From NCBI GenBank assembly GCA_001466705.2, contig LATX02000209.1, positions 62,001 through 126,000 on the forward strand: a stretch of DNA of 64,000 nucleotides, read 5' to 3'. The translations under genes and the position numbers were made by a program. Within the stretch, counting starts at the first letter, position 1; each line of letters begins with the position of its first letter. Origin of the DNA: Moniliophthora roreri. Lineage: Eukaryota > Basidiomycota > Agaricomycetes > Agaricales > Marasmiaceae. Positions 10,161 to 22,674 of this stretch are shown here, piece after piece. The notes beneath the pieces were generated by a model. The model made no database searches and was not told where the DNA came from. It saw nothing but the letters and a program-made list of their open reading frames with translations.

Positions 10161-12883
10161 ATGTTCTCCAAAGCCAGGTTACTCGCCCTCCTCAGTTTTG
10201 CTGGTCTCGTCCTCACAGTACCAGCGCCGGCTGATCCTTGTGCGACCATCGGAGGTCAGAAATGGGTTGCTCCTCGTGATTTGAAAGCGTGTTACGAATC
10301 TTTCAAGGTCGATCCTGCTCTCAAGGACAACGTGCGTGTAATATCCAAGTCCCTGTCTACATTTCAACTTATCTCGCTACTACTTCAATAGATTCTCACC
10401 GTCATTGAAAGAACACTCTCCTTCCACACCTCTGTCAATTACCAAATTCAAGCGCCGCCTCCCTTCGAGAAGGATGTGCACGAGGACATCATCGCTGATC
10501 TTGAGAGGATAAGGAAACAGCCTTATGCATCAGAATACGATTTCCACGTCGACGTCTCCAGAGCTTTGAAGAGGTTCCAGGATGGTCATTGTGTTTGGGT
10601 CAATTCGTGTTATGTCTGTGGCGGTCTTCTTCGCTTCTGTTTACATTAACTAACAACGCGGCTATCCTTCATAGGATTGTAAGTTAGAGTTTACGACGTT
10701 TCGGTTCTGCTGAACTCACGGAATGGATAGCGGCATTCCTCAACTACCTTCCCGTTCCCCTTGTTCTTCTCACCGACGCCTACGGCGAACAAAGCGTGAC
10801 CATAGCTCCTGAGGCCTTCTTGGTAGCCTCGACGGAGTTTGCAGACCAGATCGATGTTTGGCAGAATGCATTGCCCGGAAAGTTGAAGGGACAGCTCGCT
10901 TCGGTATGTGCAGTTGCCTTGTCTGCCCTTTCGTAGTCTAAATTCTTATTCTACAGCTAAATGGCGCCAAAGTTCTCGCGATAAACGGAAAAGACCCATG
11001 GGATGCCATCAACGCGAATGCAGCCATTACTGGTTCATACCAAGGCTTCGGAACAAGGCAGAATTCGTAAGTCGTGTTTCTTCGCTCCCCTTTTTTCCAT
11101 TTTCTTTGGCTCCGCTTCTACCGGCTGCATGAGAAATGCTCGTACTGACAAAATTGACATGTGTAGGTTCTTCGCTTCTTATCAACGCTCCACAACCACA
11201 TTCAACTATATCCTCGGTAACTTTGCGCAGCAAGCGCTTCCCCTCGCCGAGTCGGTCTCTTTACGCATAATTCGCGTCAATGAAACGGCGCCAGAAGTAA
11301 TTCAGGTGCGTAATCGTGTATGATGCGTGATTGACAAGTCCGACTGATCCCCTGTATCACAGCTTCCTTACCGTGCTCGTATCAATGGTGCAGCCAACTT
11401 CACCGACGGCGCTTCGTACCGTGCAAAGAACTGCGTCGCCAAGGCCGGAACCAATGGCGTGGACATCTACGCTACATCTCCCGCTCCTGCTCCCGAGAAC
11501 AAAGAGGTCGCCAAATTCCAGCAACAACCGCCAACGCCATTGAGCAGGAAGCAACTCCTCAACGTGATGTTGGATGATACGCCTCTGACGAATGTGGTTC
11601 TCCCTCAGGAGTTGCAACCTACGTCCCCGCCTTTGGAAGGATCATTCGGTGTTGGCGCTTTCTACATGCTAGATGATAAGACGGGTATCCTGGCTTTGGG
11701 TAGTTTCTCCGGTGCAGATTTCGATGTTATGCAACAAGGTCTTCTTGACGGATTGGTTGGTTTGAAGAGCAAAGGTGCGGAGAGGTTAATTGTGGATGTC
11801 AGCAATAACGGCGGTGGTTTTATTTGTGTCGCTCATGTGAGTTATCCAGATCCTCTACTTACAACTTCCACTGATCTTCGCTATGTAGTGGCTCCACCGA
11901 ATTATCGCCGGCCCTAAGGATACCACGGTTCCGCAGGCTGGTTTAGACACAAAGGCGCGTAACCCACCATTGGCCAGGGAAATTGTGAACGCGATTATCA
12001 CACAAAACCGGTTCGGTGGTTTTCAACTGACGCTACCCGGGACGTAACTGACCACGGCCTGTAGAGATCCTCAGAACCAACTACTTTACAATCCTATCCA
12101 ATGGGTGAACGCGTCCAACCAGCCTTTCAATGCCGACGACAACTGGCTGATTCCACCTGTTAATGTCACTGTCAACGGAAGGGCAGATCAGTTCAGCCAA
12201 CGGTAAACTGTCATTAATTCCCCTGAGAATGTTGTTCATGGTCAATGACAGCCTCGGACAAGAATGTCAACCTGGCAGCTTTATCCCCACACCACCCGAC
12301 ACTGCACTTTTCGACACCACCAAAGTAGCCATTGTATCTAATGGACGATGCGCCAGTTCCTGCTCGCTCTTCAGTGTATGTATGATTACATTCATGTGTA
12401 TATGTAATTCGTGCTCATTATCTTGTCCCGACAGATCACCATGGCCAAACTCGAAGGTGCTACGACTGTCGTTTTGGGCGGTAAGAAGGACGTAAAGCAA
12501 GAATACTGCGGTACTGTTGGAGGCCAATCAACCGATTTCAGCACCATTGATACGGAGATCAAGGCGAGCCGGCATCCCCTCGAGATGAACTAGTACTAAC
12601 ACGTAAACCTTCAGACCGCTCACTTGAAGGATGATCCCGCGGCACCTCCCGATCTGTTGGTGAATGGGGTGCAAGGAATTACCTGGCGTCTCGGTTTCGG
12701 TTTGGAGGATAAGGAAGCACCAGAAGGTACGTTTCATATTATTGATTTTCTTCACAGAACTGACAGCCCGCCGTAGAATGGCAAGACCACCCAGCAGATA
12801 TCAACCTTCCACTGACGGCCGATATCGTTAACAATCCCGTCAAAGTCTGGCAGACTGTCTCTAAGCTCGTCTTCGATAGCTAA
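10161..12883 (+). CDS. Secreted S41-family (CPAF-like) serine peptidase
   Basis: Multi-exon gene with a signal peptide from ATG 10161 (LLALLSFAGLVLTVPAPA). The N-terminal half includes DVSRALKRFQDGHCVWVN and a PDZ-like segment (GQLASLNGAKVLAINGKDPW). The core contains LIVDVSNNGGGFICVAH and, after an intron, VAIVSNGRCASSCSLFS. That is the nucleophile-serine segment of CPAF-type S41 peptidases, where Ser follows the NGxCAS turn. The C-terminus includes TVVLGGKKDVKQEYCGTVGG. An N-glycosylation-rich stretch (NETAPE, NFTDG, NVTVNG) supports secretion. One intron (about 12017-12066) joins only if the acceptor TAGAG is used, giving FDPQNQ. Substrate unknown; relatives occur widely in agaricomycete secretomes. 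The stop is TAA 12881-12883. Confidence 0.88.
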
Positions 12884-13722
12884 TAGTGGCCGGCAGTTGA
12901 TGGCAGAACACTGTTATTTAAAGTATATGTATTCGAGGTGGAATAACAGGAAAATATACCTTTGGTTCCTTGACTATGTGAGGAATCTTCACATTTCTAT
13001 CAAATCATGCGTATATGGCGAACAAAGCGCACAAAAGCTTTGGAAATTCTCTAAAGGCAGCTATCATTGCGGGATATGGCCACTCAGGCGAATAGGATAG
13101 GAGAAAAGAAGAGCATTCACATTGATACACGTAGTCAAATACAACACTTCAATGCGGGGCAGCAGCTCCTCGATCTCGTCTTCAGCACCGAATCTCAGAT
13201 AAGTAAACTTCGAAACTCCAACTTTCGGGAGATACACGGCCTCCACTGCTGTTCAAGTTGACCATCGTTCCTAAGCGCTCGACTTATTCCGCATAGGATT
13301 TCATACTGGAACCATCAAATGTTCAATCAGAGAAGAGGATGTGTCAAAAATGAATAAAGGCTTTTGTTGACGGTACACAAGGTCTTCAGGTCTTCGTCCT
13401 CGAGCTGCTAACGTGAAGGTGAGTACATACATCGACAACACGAAACAAGACCTACGTTTCTAGTAATGAGCTCAAGTAGCTCTACTGCAATATCATGTAG
13501 TTGGACCACGTAGAAGACAACGCAGTGGCGTCCGGTTACTGTGACACCCCTCCTTATTGAGGTATTTATTGATAACATCAACGCAGGTTGTCAGTAGATA
13601 AAGGTAGCGACTTTCAGAACAGTATTGCCCTTCCGCATCGTATACTTGAAATGCATCCCTTCGTTTGTAGATTGTAGCTACGTTGTCAAGCGGAACCGCC
13701 CGTGAACCCTGTAGTTCAACTG
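12884..13722. other. Gene-free spacer
   Basis: About 840 bp between the convergent peptidase and DUF3455 genes. Short frames on both strands (for example 13064-13246 minus) show no domain. Nothing else is seen. Confidence 0.4.
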
Positions 13723-14400
13723 TCACTGACCCATGGAGGTTTTAGGTTGATTTGACTTACAGTACAGCGAGTTGTACCAGATAGCGATGTCTTGGCTACC
13801 AGGTTTACACTGTTACCTCCTTGAGCACCACTTTTTTGAACACAAGAAGAAGGAGACCGACCGAGGCAGGAGGTTGACCCCCCTTAGTGTGCGTACGATA
13901 TATTTCCGTGGCCAGAGAACCCTCAGCGGCCGAGAAGTAAAGCCAGTCGATATCCCACGGACCGGTTGGCGCAGGTATTCCTTTCTGGTTCACCGCGACA
14001 ACATAAGTCTCTGGTGCAGTGTTGAAGTCCCATTTCGCACTTAGCCCGGATCCGTGTGCAGGATTTGCGACGAAGTAATGGTTACCGAGTTGTTGTTGAG
14101 GGGTGAAGGTGCCGGTATCAGGGTTGTACGTGCATGATATATCAAAGATGCGGGCTACTGCACCAGCGGGACTGTTTTTAGTTAGAACGGAAGTGAGATT
14201 GGTCCGTGAAGCGGAGCGTACGCATATTTTCCATCGCTCCCGCACGTATAATTTTGAGATCCGGTCCCGTAAGTAACATATCGTGTGGGTGCTGATTGCG
14301 CAGGTAAAGCTGCCCCAGGCACCTTGAGTCCAGAGACGTCGCAAGTGGCCAGCGCCAGTCCAAAGATGGACGAAGAGCATGCCGTGAAACATAGTCTCAT
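13723..14400 (-). CDS. Secreted DUF3455-family protein
   Basis: Three exons on the minus strand. ATG 14400 opens a signal-like start (MRLCFTACSSSIFGLALATC), then APTRYVTYGTGSQNYTC, the conserved YVTxGxGxQNYTC motif of DUF3455. A 53-bp intron leads to PAGAVARIFDISCTYNPDTG, GNHYFVANPAHGSGLSAKWDF, VVAVNQKGIPAPTGPWDIDWL and YRTHTKGGQPPAS. A final exon adds CKPGSQDIAIWYNSLY, the usual Cys-containing end. These secreted proteins are often labelled malate dehydrogenase in databases without biochemical support. The real activity is not known. The last residues are uncertain because a GTAAGT directly after LY could start another intron; I end at the TGA 13723-13725. Confidence 0.88.
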
Positions 14401-17400
14401 CCTTGCAAAATTGACAACCCGAAAATGATGGTTGGTTGGCCTTCTTGCTGGGCTTTTATCCTTAGTATCGGCAACCCGGCCGAGTAACTCATATTAGTCG
14501 CAGTCGTTCCATTCCAATGGTACGTCCAGGAACGTGAAGGAACATGCGGCCTTGAACTCTGACTTCGTGATTGCGGGGAGAAACAAGGCTGAAACTTCGG
14601 AGTGTGTTGTCCAGCGCAATGAAATGGCGACTGAACTTCGGAGACCTGGGGGGATCAGGTGTTTTGCGACTCGCGAAATTTCTTCAACCGATTGGCATTG
14701 GTACACCAGCTGGAAGAGACCTGCATGAGCGATCATCGAAGAGAAAACTCCAGGGCAACGGACACACGTTATCCACCATCCAAAGACCATCAAGCTTCCC
14801 GATTCCCTTTCAACACCTCCCCTTGGCTACTGGTGATCATGGTAATGTTCCAAACGTGATATCATATCAAATGAGCGAGTAAACAGGCGTGATGCTGTCG
14901 GCGGCAATGGAACCATTGAACTTTGTATTGCTTCCGGGGGTGTACCTAGGAATCACTAGCTGCGGTTGCACTTGTTTTTATCGGTCTGGACCTAGAGGGC
15001 TGAGGTATGCATATACAGGGATGAATGCCAATGGCCATCATGACAGAATGAGAACATGAATGAGAGAACAGAGGTGCAAAACCACGTGACTTTACCCTTG
15101 ACTTCATACATTGATACAATGCGTACGCCATCGTCGCACCTCAGCTGCAAAATCACTCGAATTGCCATATAGTCAACTATCTCGATACTAGTAATCGATA
15201 TATCAAGAGCACATACATTCAATGAACGAGAAGCTGTCGCTGGTTGATCTCGACGAGGTATCGCTCCAACACGATTCTTCAGGTAAACCCTCTACTCGGC
15301 TCCCACCTCTTTATATCCCATTTTTCTACAGGGAGGCGTCCGAAGCCAGCAAGAATATTGTAAAGATGGACTTTTCTGCACTCCCCCATCGTATCCGCCT
15401 CTGCTGAAAACCGAACATATCTCAGAATTCGCCATCTATTGACCGGTGCGACGCGAAGTATACTGCCTCTTTGGAACCTCAGATCCATATTGTCAAATAA
15501 GCTCAAGATATACTTTCTTCCTGCCGGTAATTTTCGTCGGAAAAACTGAACGCCAGACTTATCCTGTCGACAGAAGCCCTCGACACCGAGTACGCACCCT
15601 AATCTCCTGACATCAGCATTACAGCTAGGCCAAGAACTCGGTTTCAGTGCTTCGATTTTTTCATCAACGATTGTGGTACCCTGCGAGGTTGCACTTACCG
15701 CAAGTTTGATTGTGAAGGCATTGTGTAGAGTGCACAATGAACAGGACGGCATGGTAGAGTGGAGCAGCATCGTCGAAATGCATTAGGTGCGGTTCTTCTA
15801 TGAGGTGATTTCATCATTCTGACGATGCTTTCCTTAGAAGTCTCCGCGAGTCCGTATAGAACATTCGTACACAGGATGTCGGTATAGGATTCCTACAGTC
15901 GGGAAATGGAAGCACCTGCCAGGTACCCCGGAATGTGCAGAATACATTGTATTACGTCCAGTACGGCAATGTATTGCTCTGAATGGCGATGTAGCAGTTG
16001 TAACCCACCCACCCGTGAGTCTTGCCGTCATTCGACCTCACCAGCTTGGTATCAAGAGACATGCATGAACGGCCCGCGGGATTCGAGTTATAGATCGTCT
16101 CCTGGAACTCAGTGGAGTCGGCTTTTCTCTATAACATGGTAGTCTGGTCATCCGCCACCTCGTTTGTGGAGTTATGTACCGCTGTACGCATCTTTCAACG
16201 TGTTGTCCATCCCAGATCTCATCAAGTGGAGTGTAGTAAGTCATTCGTCATTCTGGACCTTCAAAACATTCACATCCGTCAGTCAGGGGCGCAGGGACAT
16301 ACTGCGCACTGTACTTATCAGTTCCAAAGATGTCGAGCATGCGTCAGTGGGCTGGTCCTTATCGCAACCAGTAACAAAACTCTGAAAATCCTGGTCAATG
16401 AGTGAGCGCAAAGAATAGAAATTCCTGCAACGATTAGGAATGGTGATCCCCACCCTTTTTATTCGGACTTTCTAGTCTTTGGCAATGATATTCATAGATT
16501 GGGCTGACTACATCTTATGCTTTTCAAGCTTTTGACATATACACGTCAAAGAGAAAGACTCCGAATGAGGTTGTATTCGCGGCGATCTTGCCATTCCCAG
16601 ATCCCTTGATGGCAGGTGAGAAATCCTTCACTTTTATTTCCCTGGTTCAATTGATTAAGCGCTTGTATTATTTCCGGATCGTCTTCCCGATGTGTTCTGT
16701 TCCCATACGATGCCGGCTTGCCTGCTCTTTTGGATTGCCATTCAAGTATAACCGCAAGAGTGTAATTCTGGATTCTGCCATATCTCGGCCAATGGCCCAG
16801 TTCGCGGGAGAAGGGGTCCGTTTATTTCTGTGGCTATCGCAGCGTTCTGTACCACATACATCCTGAAATGCGGGAGCCGACACATATGCAGGTGAGTGCC
16901 AGGATCTAGGGAGCCAAGTTACTCACACACTCAAAGATGTAACTATTTTGGCGAATGCTTGGGAGTGTAGGATTTTTCACCAGGTATCACGATCATAAGA
17001 TGAAGTTGTGCCCTGATTAGTCTTCAAGCCACTAGCTAGAAATGTCTTGAGATGTCTTAGCTTGCGCAGCGGGGGTAACCTCAGGTGCACATATTACCAT
17101 ATCGAGCGAATTCCGCGCCATCGGAAATAGAGAAACAGGTACGCCTCGGATTTTGCATCGGACTTGCGTTTCTGGACCCCTTTGCGTCCACTCTTTTTTC
17201 AACGACGGGAGTCTTGTCTAGAAAGATAACGTACTCGAAAATCGGAGTCTGCCCCATGTACCGTCTCAGCAGGCCCACTTGATCAAATACTTCTTCGATC
17301 CAGACAGCTTCTGGAAATTACCGGTACTTGAAGGGGTTCTACCTTCTTCAACTTTCAATTGCAAACCTTGTGGGGTTCCCGTCCACTGTCAAGGTGTCCG

Positions 17401-18673
17401 GTACCGGTAAAATCAACTGGCGATTGTTTTCAACGGCAAACATATGTTTGGTTAATTAAAGGTCAGTGATTTCGGAACATGTTGAGTCGTTGGCCGTCAC
17501 TCAGTAGTGGCACCCCTCATGATACAGTTTCTCGAGCAATTGATACCGGACCGTCTCCGAGTCCCCGCACTCCGTCGATTGACTGTGAAGCCTATGTACC
17601 ATTATTGAGAAGATGTCAGCAAGGCAACAGAAGCCATATAGGCTTGACGTTTTTTTTGACGTTTATTCCCTCTGGGCCACCGGGTCATAATAAGCTCCAT
17701 TCGTCAACTTCAATGAATAGTCAAAGGTGAAATTCACGGGCGATCATGATGGACGGGAAGGCGCGTAAGGTCACATAACATGCAGTGTGACGAGACGTGT
17801 AGCAACAAGTTTTAACACTGTGTTTTTTTTTTTTTTTTGCACACTCTTTCAGGGTAGCAGATAACGTTGAAGCCACTCAAGCCAATTCAGCGACAATCAC
17901 CGCGTACCCGATGGGTTGCAACACGTTTTCTGATTGTCTCCCTCTGACCTGTTTGCCTGCATTGTACCGTAAATTTGTGCGCTGCTCGGCCCGAATGAAC
18001 ATACTACGGCTATGACGAGAAATGTAAAATATCCCCGGACGATCACACGTTTCCGTGATACCGTTCCATTCTTTTTTATTGTCCTGGGGCGGTCTATAGC
18101 AATGGTAATTTGAACTTCTTCTTTACCAGAAAGTGCACATGGAATTTCAACTGATGACGACTAGCATTACAATTGCAAGGTCCGGAGCTTCATCAACTAT
18201 TGGCGAACCAGCAGTTTACGAGTAAAAATGTAAAAATGTAAAATAACGCTTTGGAGGCGTCGCTAAACGCCAGCTGACCCTGTTGCCCGCCCGCCACTCG
18301 TGTCAACTGTTTCATGCACCAAGGTTACACGAAGTGCGAGTTCGACATCAGAAATTAAGATTCAACGGGAAAAGATACTCAGCCCGTTCACTGGCAATCA
18401 TTAATCATTCCTGGTCAGGGCCATCTTGACTCGTACGCAATCAGGGATAGAGTGACAGGACCTGACTCGTTTACTCTCACCCACGTCGAAACGAGATGGA
18501 AGTGAATGCCATAGAAAAAATGATACAACGCTATGTATGGTACTGTACAATGCACATGGTGAACTAACCCACAAATTTGAGTACAAATAAGTCAGGGATA
18601 TGGGAAGTAATAGTCCGCAGAAATACTGCGAATAAGATCTAAACCAAATAAAATTCGAAAACAATCCCCAATT
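14401..18673. other. Long gene-poor interval with decayed coding traces
   Basis: 4.3 kb with no confident gene. On the minus strand between about 15279 and 16410 there are stretches with protein-like composition. Examples are GWVGYNCYIAIQSNTLPYW near 15980 and a 163-residue frame at 15279-15770 with CSLCTLHNAFTIKLAVSATS. I could not join them into an open gene or name a family. A T18 run lies at about 17822-17839. The rest, 16600-18400, shows only short random frames. Confidence 0.35.
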
Positions 18674-20152
18674 CTAAACCTGCCCGGATCCTATGACAAT
18701 TTTAAGCACGACACCGCCGTTCTCGTCTCTGCCTTTGGCAAGGACTTCAAAGGCACGCTTGGTATCCACAAGACCGAAACGGTGTGTGACCAGTCTAGAC
18801 ACTTTTTGGCCGAGGTCCCAATGCGAATTCGCAGAAGACGCGGAAAGGAGTCGTAATGCCTCAGGGTATGTGTTAGCATACCTAAAGGACCCAATCAGAT
18901 CGACTTCCCGCAACGCTGCTGCGGCGAGAGGCAAGTGAACATTTGGTGTTCCCATGCCTACAAGAGCAATTTTTCCGCCAGTTAATGCCGTCTAACGAAT
19001 CATTGTTCAGTTTCGGGTGCTCATCATGATATAAGAAACAAGCAGATTACTCACATGAACGGCAATCTGTATGCAAGACTCTGCACCTGTGCATTCATAA
19101 ACGACATCAAAGCCGTCAGGTTCGCCGAATTTTTCCAGTGCAGCGAGTGCATATCGTTTTGAGCGGTTCAAAGCAACCATAGGGTCCTCTTTCTCCTTAC
19201 CCGTGGCTTTTGTCGGTGGTAGCGGTAAGCAGAAGGCACCATCTTTGTCGACGAATCCTTCCTGTGTCGCAAAGTCAAGACGGTTCTGGTTTATGTCAAC
19301 GGCACAGATGCGAGTAACGCCCACAGAGCGGGCAAGTGCACAGGCTAAGAGGCCGATGGCGCCGACACCAAGGACAAGAACTCTTTTAGCGGAGGAATTC
19401 GGGCCGGGGGAGGCTGTGGGTGACGGGAATACAGAGGCAGGAGATGGTGATGAGGCGAGTTTGAAAGGAAGTGAGAGAGAGGGTGTTATTGTTGACGGGC
19501 AGACGCCTGCTCGGCGTGATGCATGAAGGAGGACAGATAGAGGCTCCGCGAGAGCGGCTTGATCGAAAGAGACGTTATCGGGTAGTCTGTAAGGGTCGAT
19601 GTCAGAAGATGGGGAGGCAAGAACCGGGCCAACTACTCACGGGTGAAGAACATGCGCAGGATGATTCATTTTCTCTTGCAGTGTGCCATCCAAATGGGGG
19701 AAAGTCTTGGCGCTACTGCAAAATCTCATGTTCTTGCATAGGTTATATCTTTCCTCCGAGCAATGCTTGCAGTTCTTGCACATCACCCCGGCCTCAATGG
19801 CTACTCGGGTGCCAACTTTAAGATTCGGGTACGTTGTTGCAACGCCAGGACCAACCGCTGTGATGACACCAGCGGCCTCGTGTCCTAGAACGAGAGGCGC
19901 CTGAACTGCAAAGTCACCGTTGCGGCCAGCCAAAAAGTAATGCACTGTAAACGGATAGGGGGTGAATAGGGGTGACTAGGGCGTATAAAGTGACGCACGA
20001 TCCGAACCGCACAACCCCGTGGCAAGCACTTTTACTTGACATTCGCCTTGATGGGGAGGAAAGAGAACACGCGACTCTAGACGAAGGTCTCTAGGACCAT
20101 ACAGTACGGCGGCAGACTGTGATGGTAGAGATGGTAGAACGACGGGAGACAT
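18674..20152 (-). CDS. Zinc-dependent medium-chain polyol (sorbitol/xylitol) dehydrogenase
   Basis: ATG 20152 begins MSPVVLPSLPSQSAAVLYGP. An intron splits GLCGSD from LHYFLAG. The catalytic zinc ligands are Cys in GLCGSD and the His-Glu of LVLGHEAAGVI. The structural zinc lobe is CKNCKHCSEERYNLC. The Rossmann motif is VLVLGVGAIGLLACALAR. YECTGAESCIQIAV and GGKIALVGMG complete the cofactor domain; the C-terminus is GGVVLKIVIGSGQV. The layout and the short CKNCxxC lobe fit the sorbitol/xylitol/L-arabinitol dehydrogenase branch, oxidising a polyol with NAD(P)+. A low-complexity insert (TITPSLSLPFKLASSPSPAS) lies ahead of the Rossmann fold. It faces away from the KduD-like gene across a 394-bp shared upstream region, so joint control in sugar or sugar-acid catabolism is plausible. 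Confidence 0.88.
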
Positions 20153-20546
20153 GAGGGGCGGTTGACGATGAAAGCTGACATGAGCTGCTCTTTTAAAACC
20201 TTGTGCGGTGACCTTTACGGATTCGGAAAAAGAAAATGAAGTGACCTATATGCTCCTGCATTTGAAAGAAGCAAAGCATGTACGGACCGTGATTACCGAA
20301 CTCTGCATTGATCTCAAGATTCGGGGGGGAGAGGGGATCTGACAGAAGCAGAGTTGGATCTCCATCAGACCGTCACCGGCTTGTTCCAGGTGGGGACCTG
20401 TTTCCTGACATCCTTCCATCAGACTGATCTTAGCCCCGGTCCGAAACCGGCCCGGTCCTCCAATTTTCAATTTCTTTTCCCCGATTTTCGGAACTCGCCC
20501 CGGTCTTCCTTACTTAACGACTTTATCGACATGCTCGGTGACTCGA
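20153..20546. promoter_or_regulatory. Shared upstream region of two divergent dehydrogenase genes
   Basis: 394 bp between divergent ATGs at 20152 and 20547. An ATG at 20531, 16 bp upstream of and out of frame with the SDR start, opens a long overlapping frame. It would lower SDR translation if present in the mRNA. No clear TATA box is assigned. Confidence 0.5.
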
Positions 20547-21984
20547 ATGGCTCTCAATCTCTTTTCGCTCAAGGGCAAGAACGTCTTAATTACTGGTGCA
20601 TCAAGGGGAATTGGAAGAGCATGCGCTATTGCTCTCGCAGAGGCTGCGGCCAACATATGTCTCGTCCTCCGCCCAAGTTCTTCGTCCGAGTCCTCGACAG
20701 AAGGTGTTCTTCAAAAGTTGGGCGTCAAAGTATCTGTCATTCAGTGTAATCTCGACGACCTCGAAGCGGTCAAGCAAGTCTTTCCCAAGGCTCTTGAACT
20801 GATGGACGGCAACATACATATTCTCGTCAACTGTGCCGGAATCCAAAGGAGGGCGCCCGCAGTCCAGTTCAGTGAGAAGGATTGGGATGATGTCAGCCTA
20901 CATTATTCTCTTTACCAGAACACAAGGAAACTGACCACCCGCTTTAATAGGTAATCGCCGTTAACCTCAAGTCAGTATGGCTGCTTTCGCAAGCTGCTGG
21001 ACAACACATGGTGCCTTTGAAGCGTGGAAAAGTAATAAACTTTGGCTCTTTGCTCACTTTTCAAGGTACCCTTTCACTCTTACCGGCTTTCTTCATGCGT
21101 GCTCATCCTTTGATGACCAACAAGGCGGTATTACAGTTCCTGCATATGCCGCAGCCAAAGGTGCACTGGGGTCACTCACCAAAGCCCTCAGCAATGAGTG
21201 GAGTAAAGAAGGGGTCAATGTGAATGCGATTATTCCAGGATATATCGCTACAGATATGTAAGCGATCCTCTTTGTATACATTTTTGTTTCTTGCGCCCTT
21301 TTCCCTTCATACTCGTCCCTCGCTTCCACAGCCGACCTTCTGGCTTCGCTCAATCTCAGATTCAGTACATGAATGTACCCAAAATCTTCATATTCCGCTT
21401 GTTCTTCCTCTTTTACATTCAGACCCAGTCGTCAGCTGCCAATCTGAGTACATCCATATCTTGGTTCCGTCTTCTTATCACCCTTCTTTATTTCGCATAC
21501 CACAGATTAACCATTATCCATGCCTTTTTACGTCGATCATTATCTATGGCATGCTCCTAGGCTCATACCACCGACGCCACCGGTGTTGTAAAATTAGCTT
21601 CCACTTTGCTTCTCGCGTCGCTTGCCGACGCTAGTTCTTCGAGATCTACCAACTGCGTTCTAAAGCATGTTCGCCATGGTTTTTTCTCTTCCGCTCATTC
21701 GCCATCTTTCACTGTAATAATGAAATTCTAACATCCTTCCAGGAATGAAGCGCTACTTCACAATCCAACACGTCTCGCACAACTCAACGAACGGATACCC
21801 GCTGGAAGGTGGGGACAACCTGAAGATTTTGCTGGACCCGTTGTCTTTCTTGCCAGCGACGCGAGCAACTACGTATGCGGAGAACTGCTGGTTGTCGATG
21901 GCGTAAGTATCTTTACCATCTTTATCTCTCGATGAAATCAATTTAATAATTCCACTATTATCAAAGGGCTGGATGGGGCGATGA
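20547..21984 (+). CDS. KduD-like short-chain dehydrogenase/reductase
   Basis: Classical SDR of several exons. [25 protein letters not shown] carries the TGxxxGIG cofactor motif. NCAGIQRR matches the NNAGIQRR signature of 2-deoxy-D-gluconate 3-dehydrogenase (KduD). [20 protein letters not shown] follows an intron at 20895-20950. The catalytic Ser lies in [10 protein letters not shown] and the YxxxK pair in [75 protein letters not shown] and TGA 21982-21984 finish it. It probably reduces or oxidises a keto-sugar acid in the cytosol. The intron between ATDM and NEALLHN is unusually long for this genome (about 480 bp, from 21259). The start at 20547 is the first ATG in frame with the conserved N-terminus. 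Confidence 0.88.
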
Positions 21985-22674
21985 AATACAGCAAACAACT
22001 GCAAGTAAATGTATCACTACTGTATTAATACAGAGTCAAGTTCTTGGATTGGTGTCTTTAGCGACCCTATCAGTGATACCTGCTGTCTGGACTGCGATTT
22101 AAGCTACTGTCTCAACGTCCAGCAATCGTCTCGCTTCTACCTTCGACCCTGCGATGCTCAAGCTTTGTCTATGCCATCAATTTTGCCCATCCATTGCAGA
22201 TCATGAGCCTAAAAAAGACCCGGTGCTACTGGGTGCGTGGGAGTGGCGGATGACGAACAGAAACGATGCCCAACATGCAGTATCTCACCCGGATCTCGCA
22301 CCGCTGGAAGCATCGCTGTCTCTCCGACTCCTTGACGGTTACGACATACTTCTACGCTTTGCGGAGTGAGTCCGAGTTCCTGAGATGAAGCACAGCGCTG
22401 ACAACACATGCCCGAACAGACTAATCAGGTCCACCAATAAATGTATTCGGGGATGTATCCTGGACGCACCCCCGGAACGATTTCTTCGAGCGATTTCTTC
22501 GGCCGTGGTGGTTTCGTCGTCATTCTGCATTCTGTGGGTTCTTTTTGAACGATGTTTCTCCAGACCAGTCGCGTCTGAGTTCATTGTCCCTCCTAGACTT
22601 ATCTCCTCGGATCTTCGATAACTCACAACTTCACTTTCTGTTCTGTACAGACGTGCTAACTCCTAGCACTTCAG

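Noticed and set aside
20354..20749. 131-residue ORF overlapping the SDR start
   Set aside because: It is an overlapping frame of the SDR gene; only its ATG at 20531 matters, as a possible upstream start.
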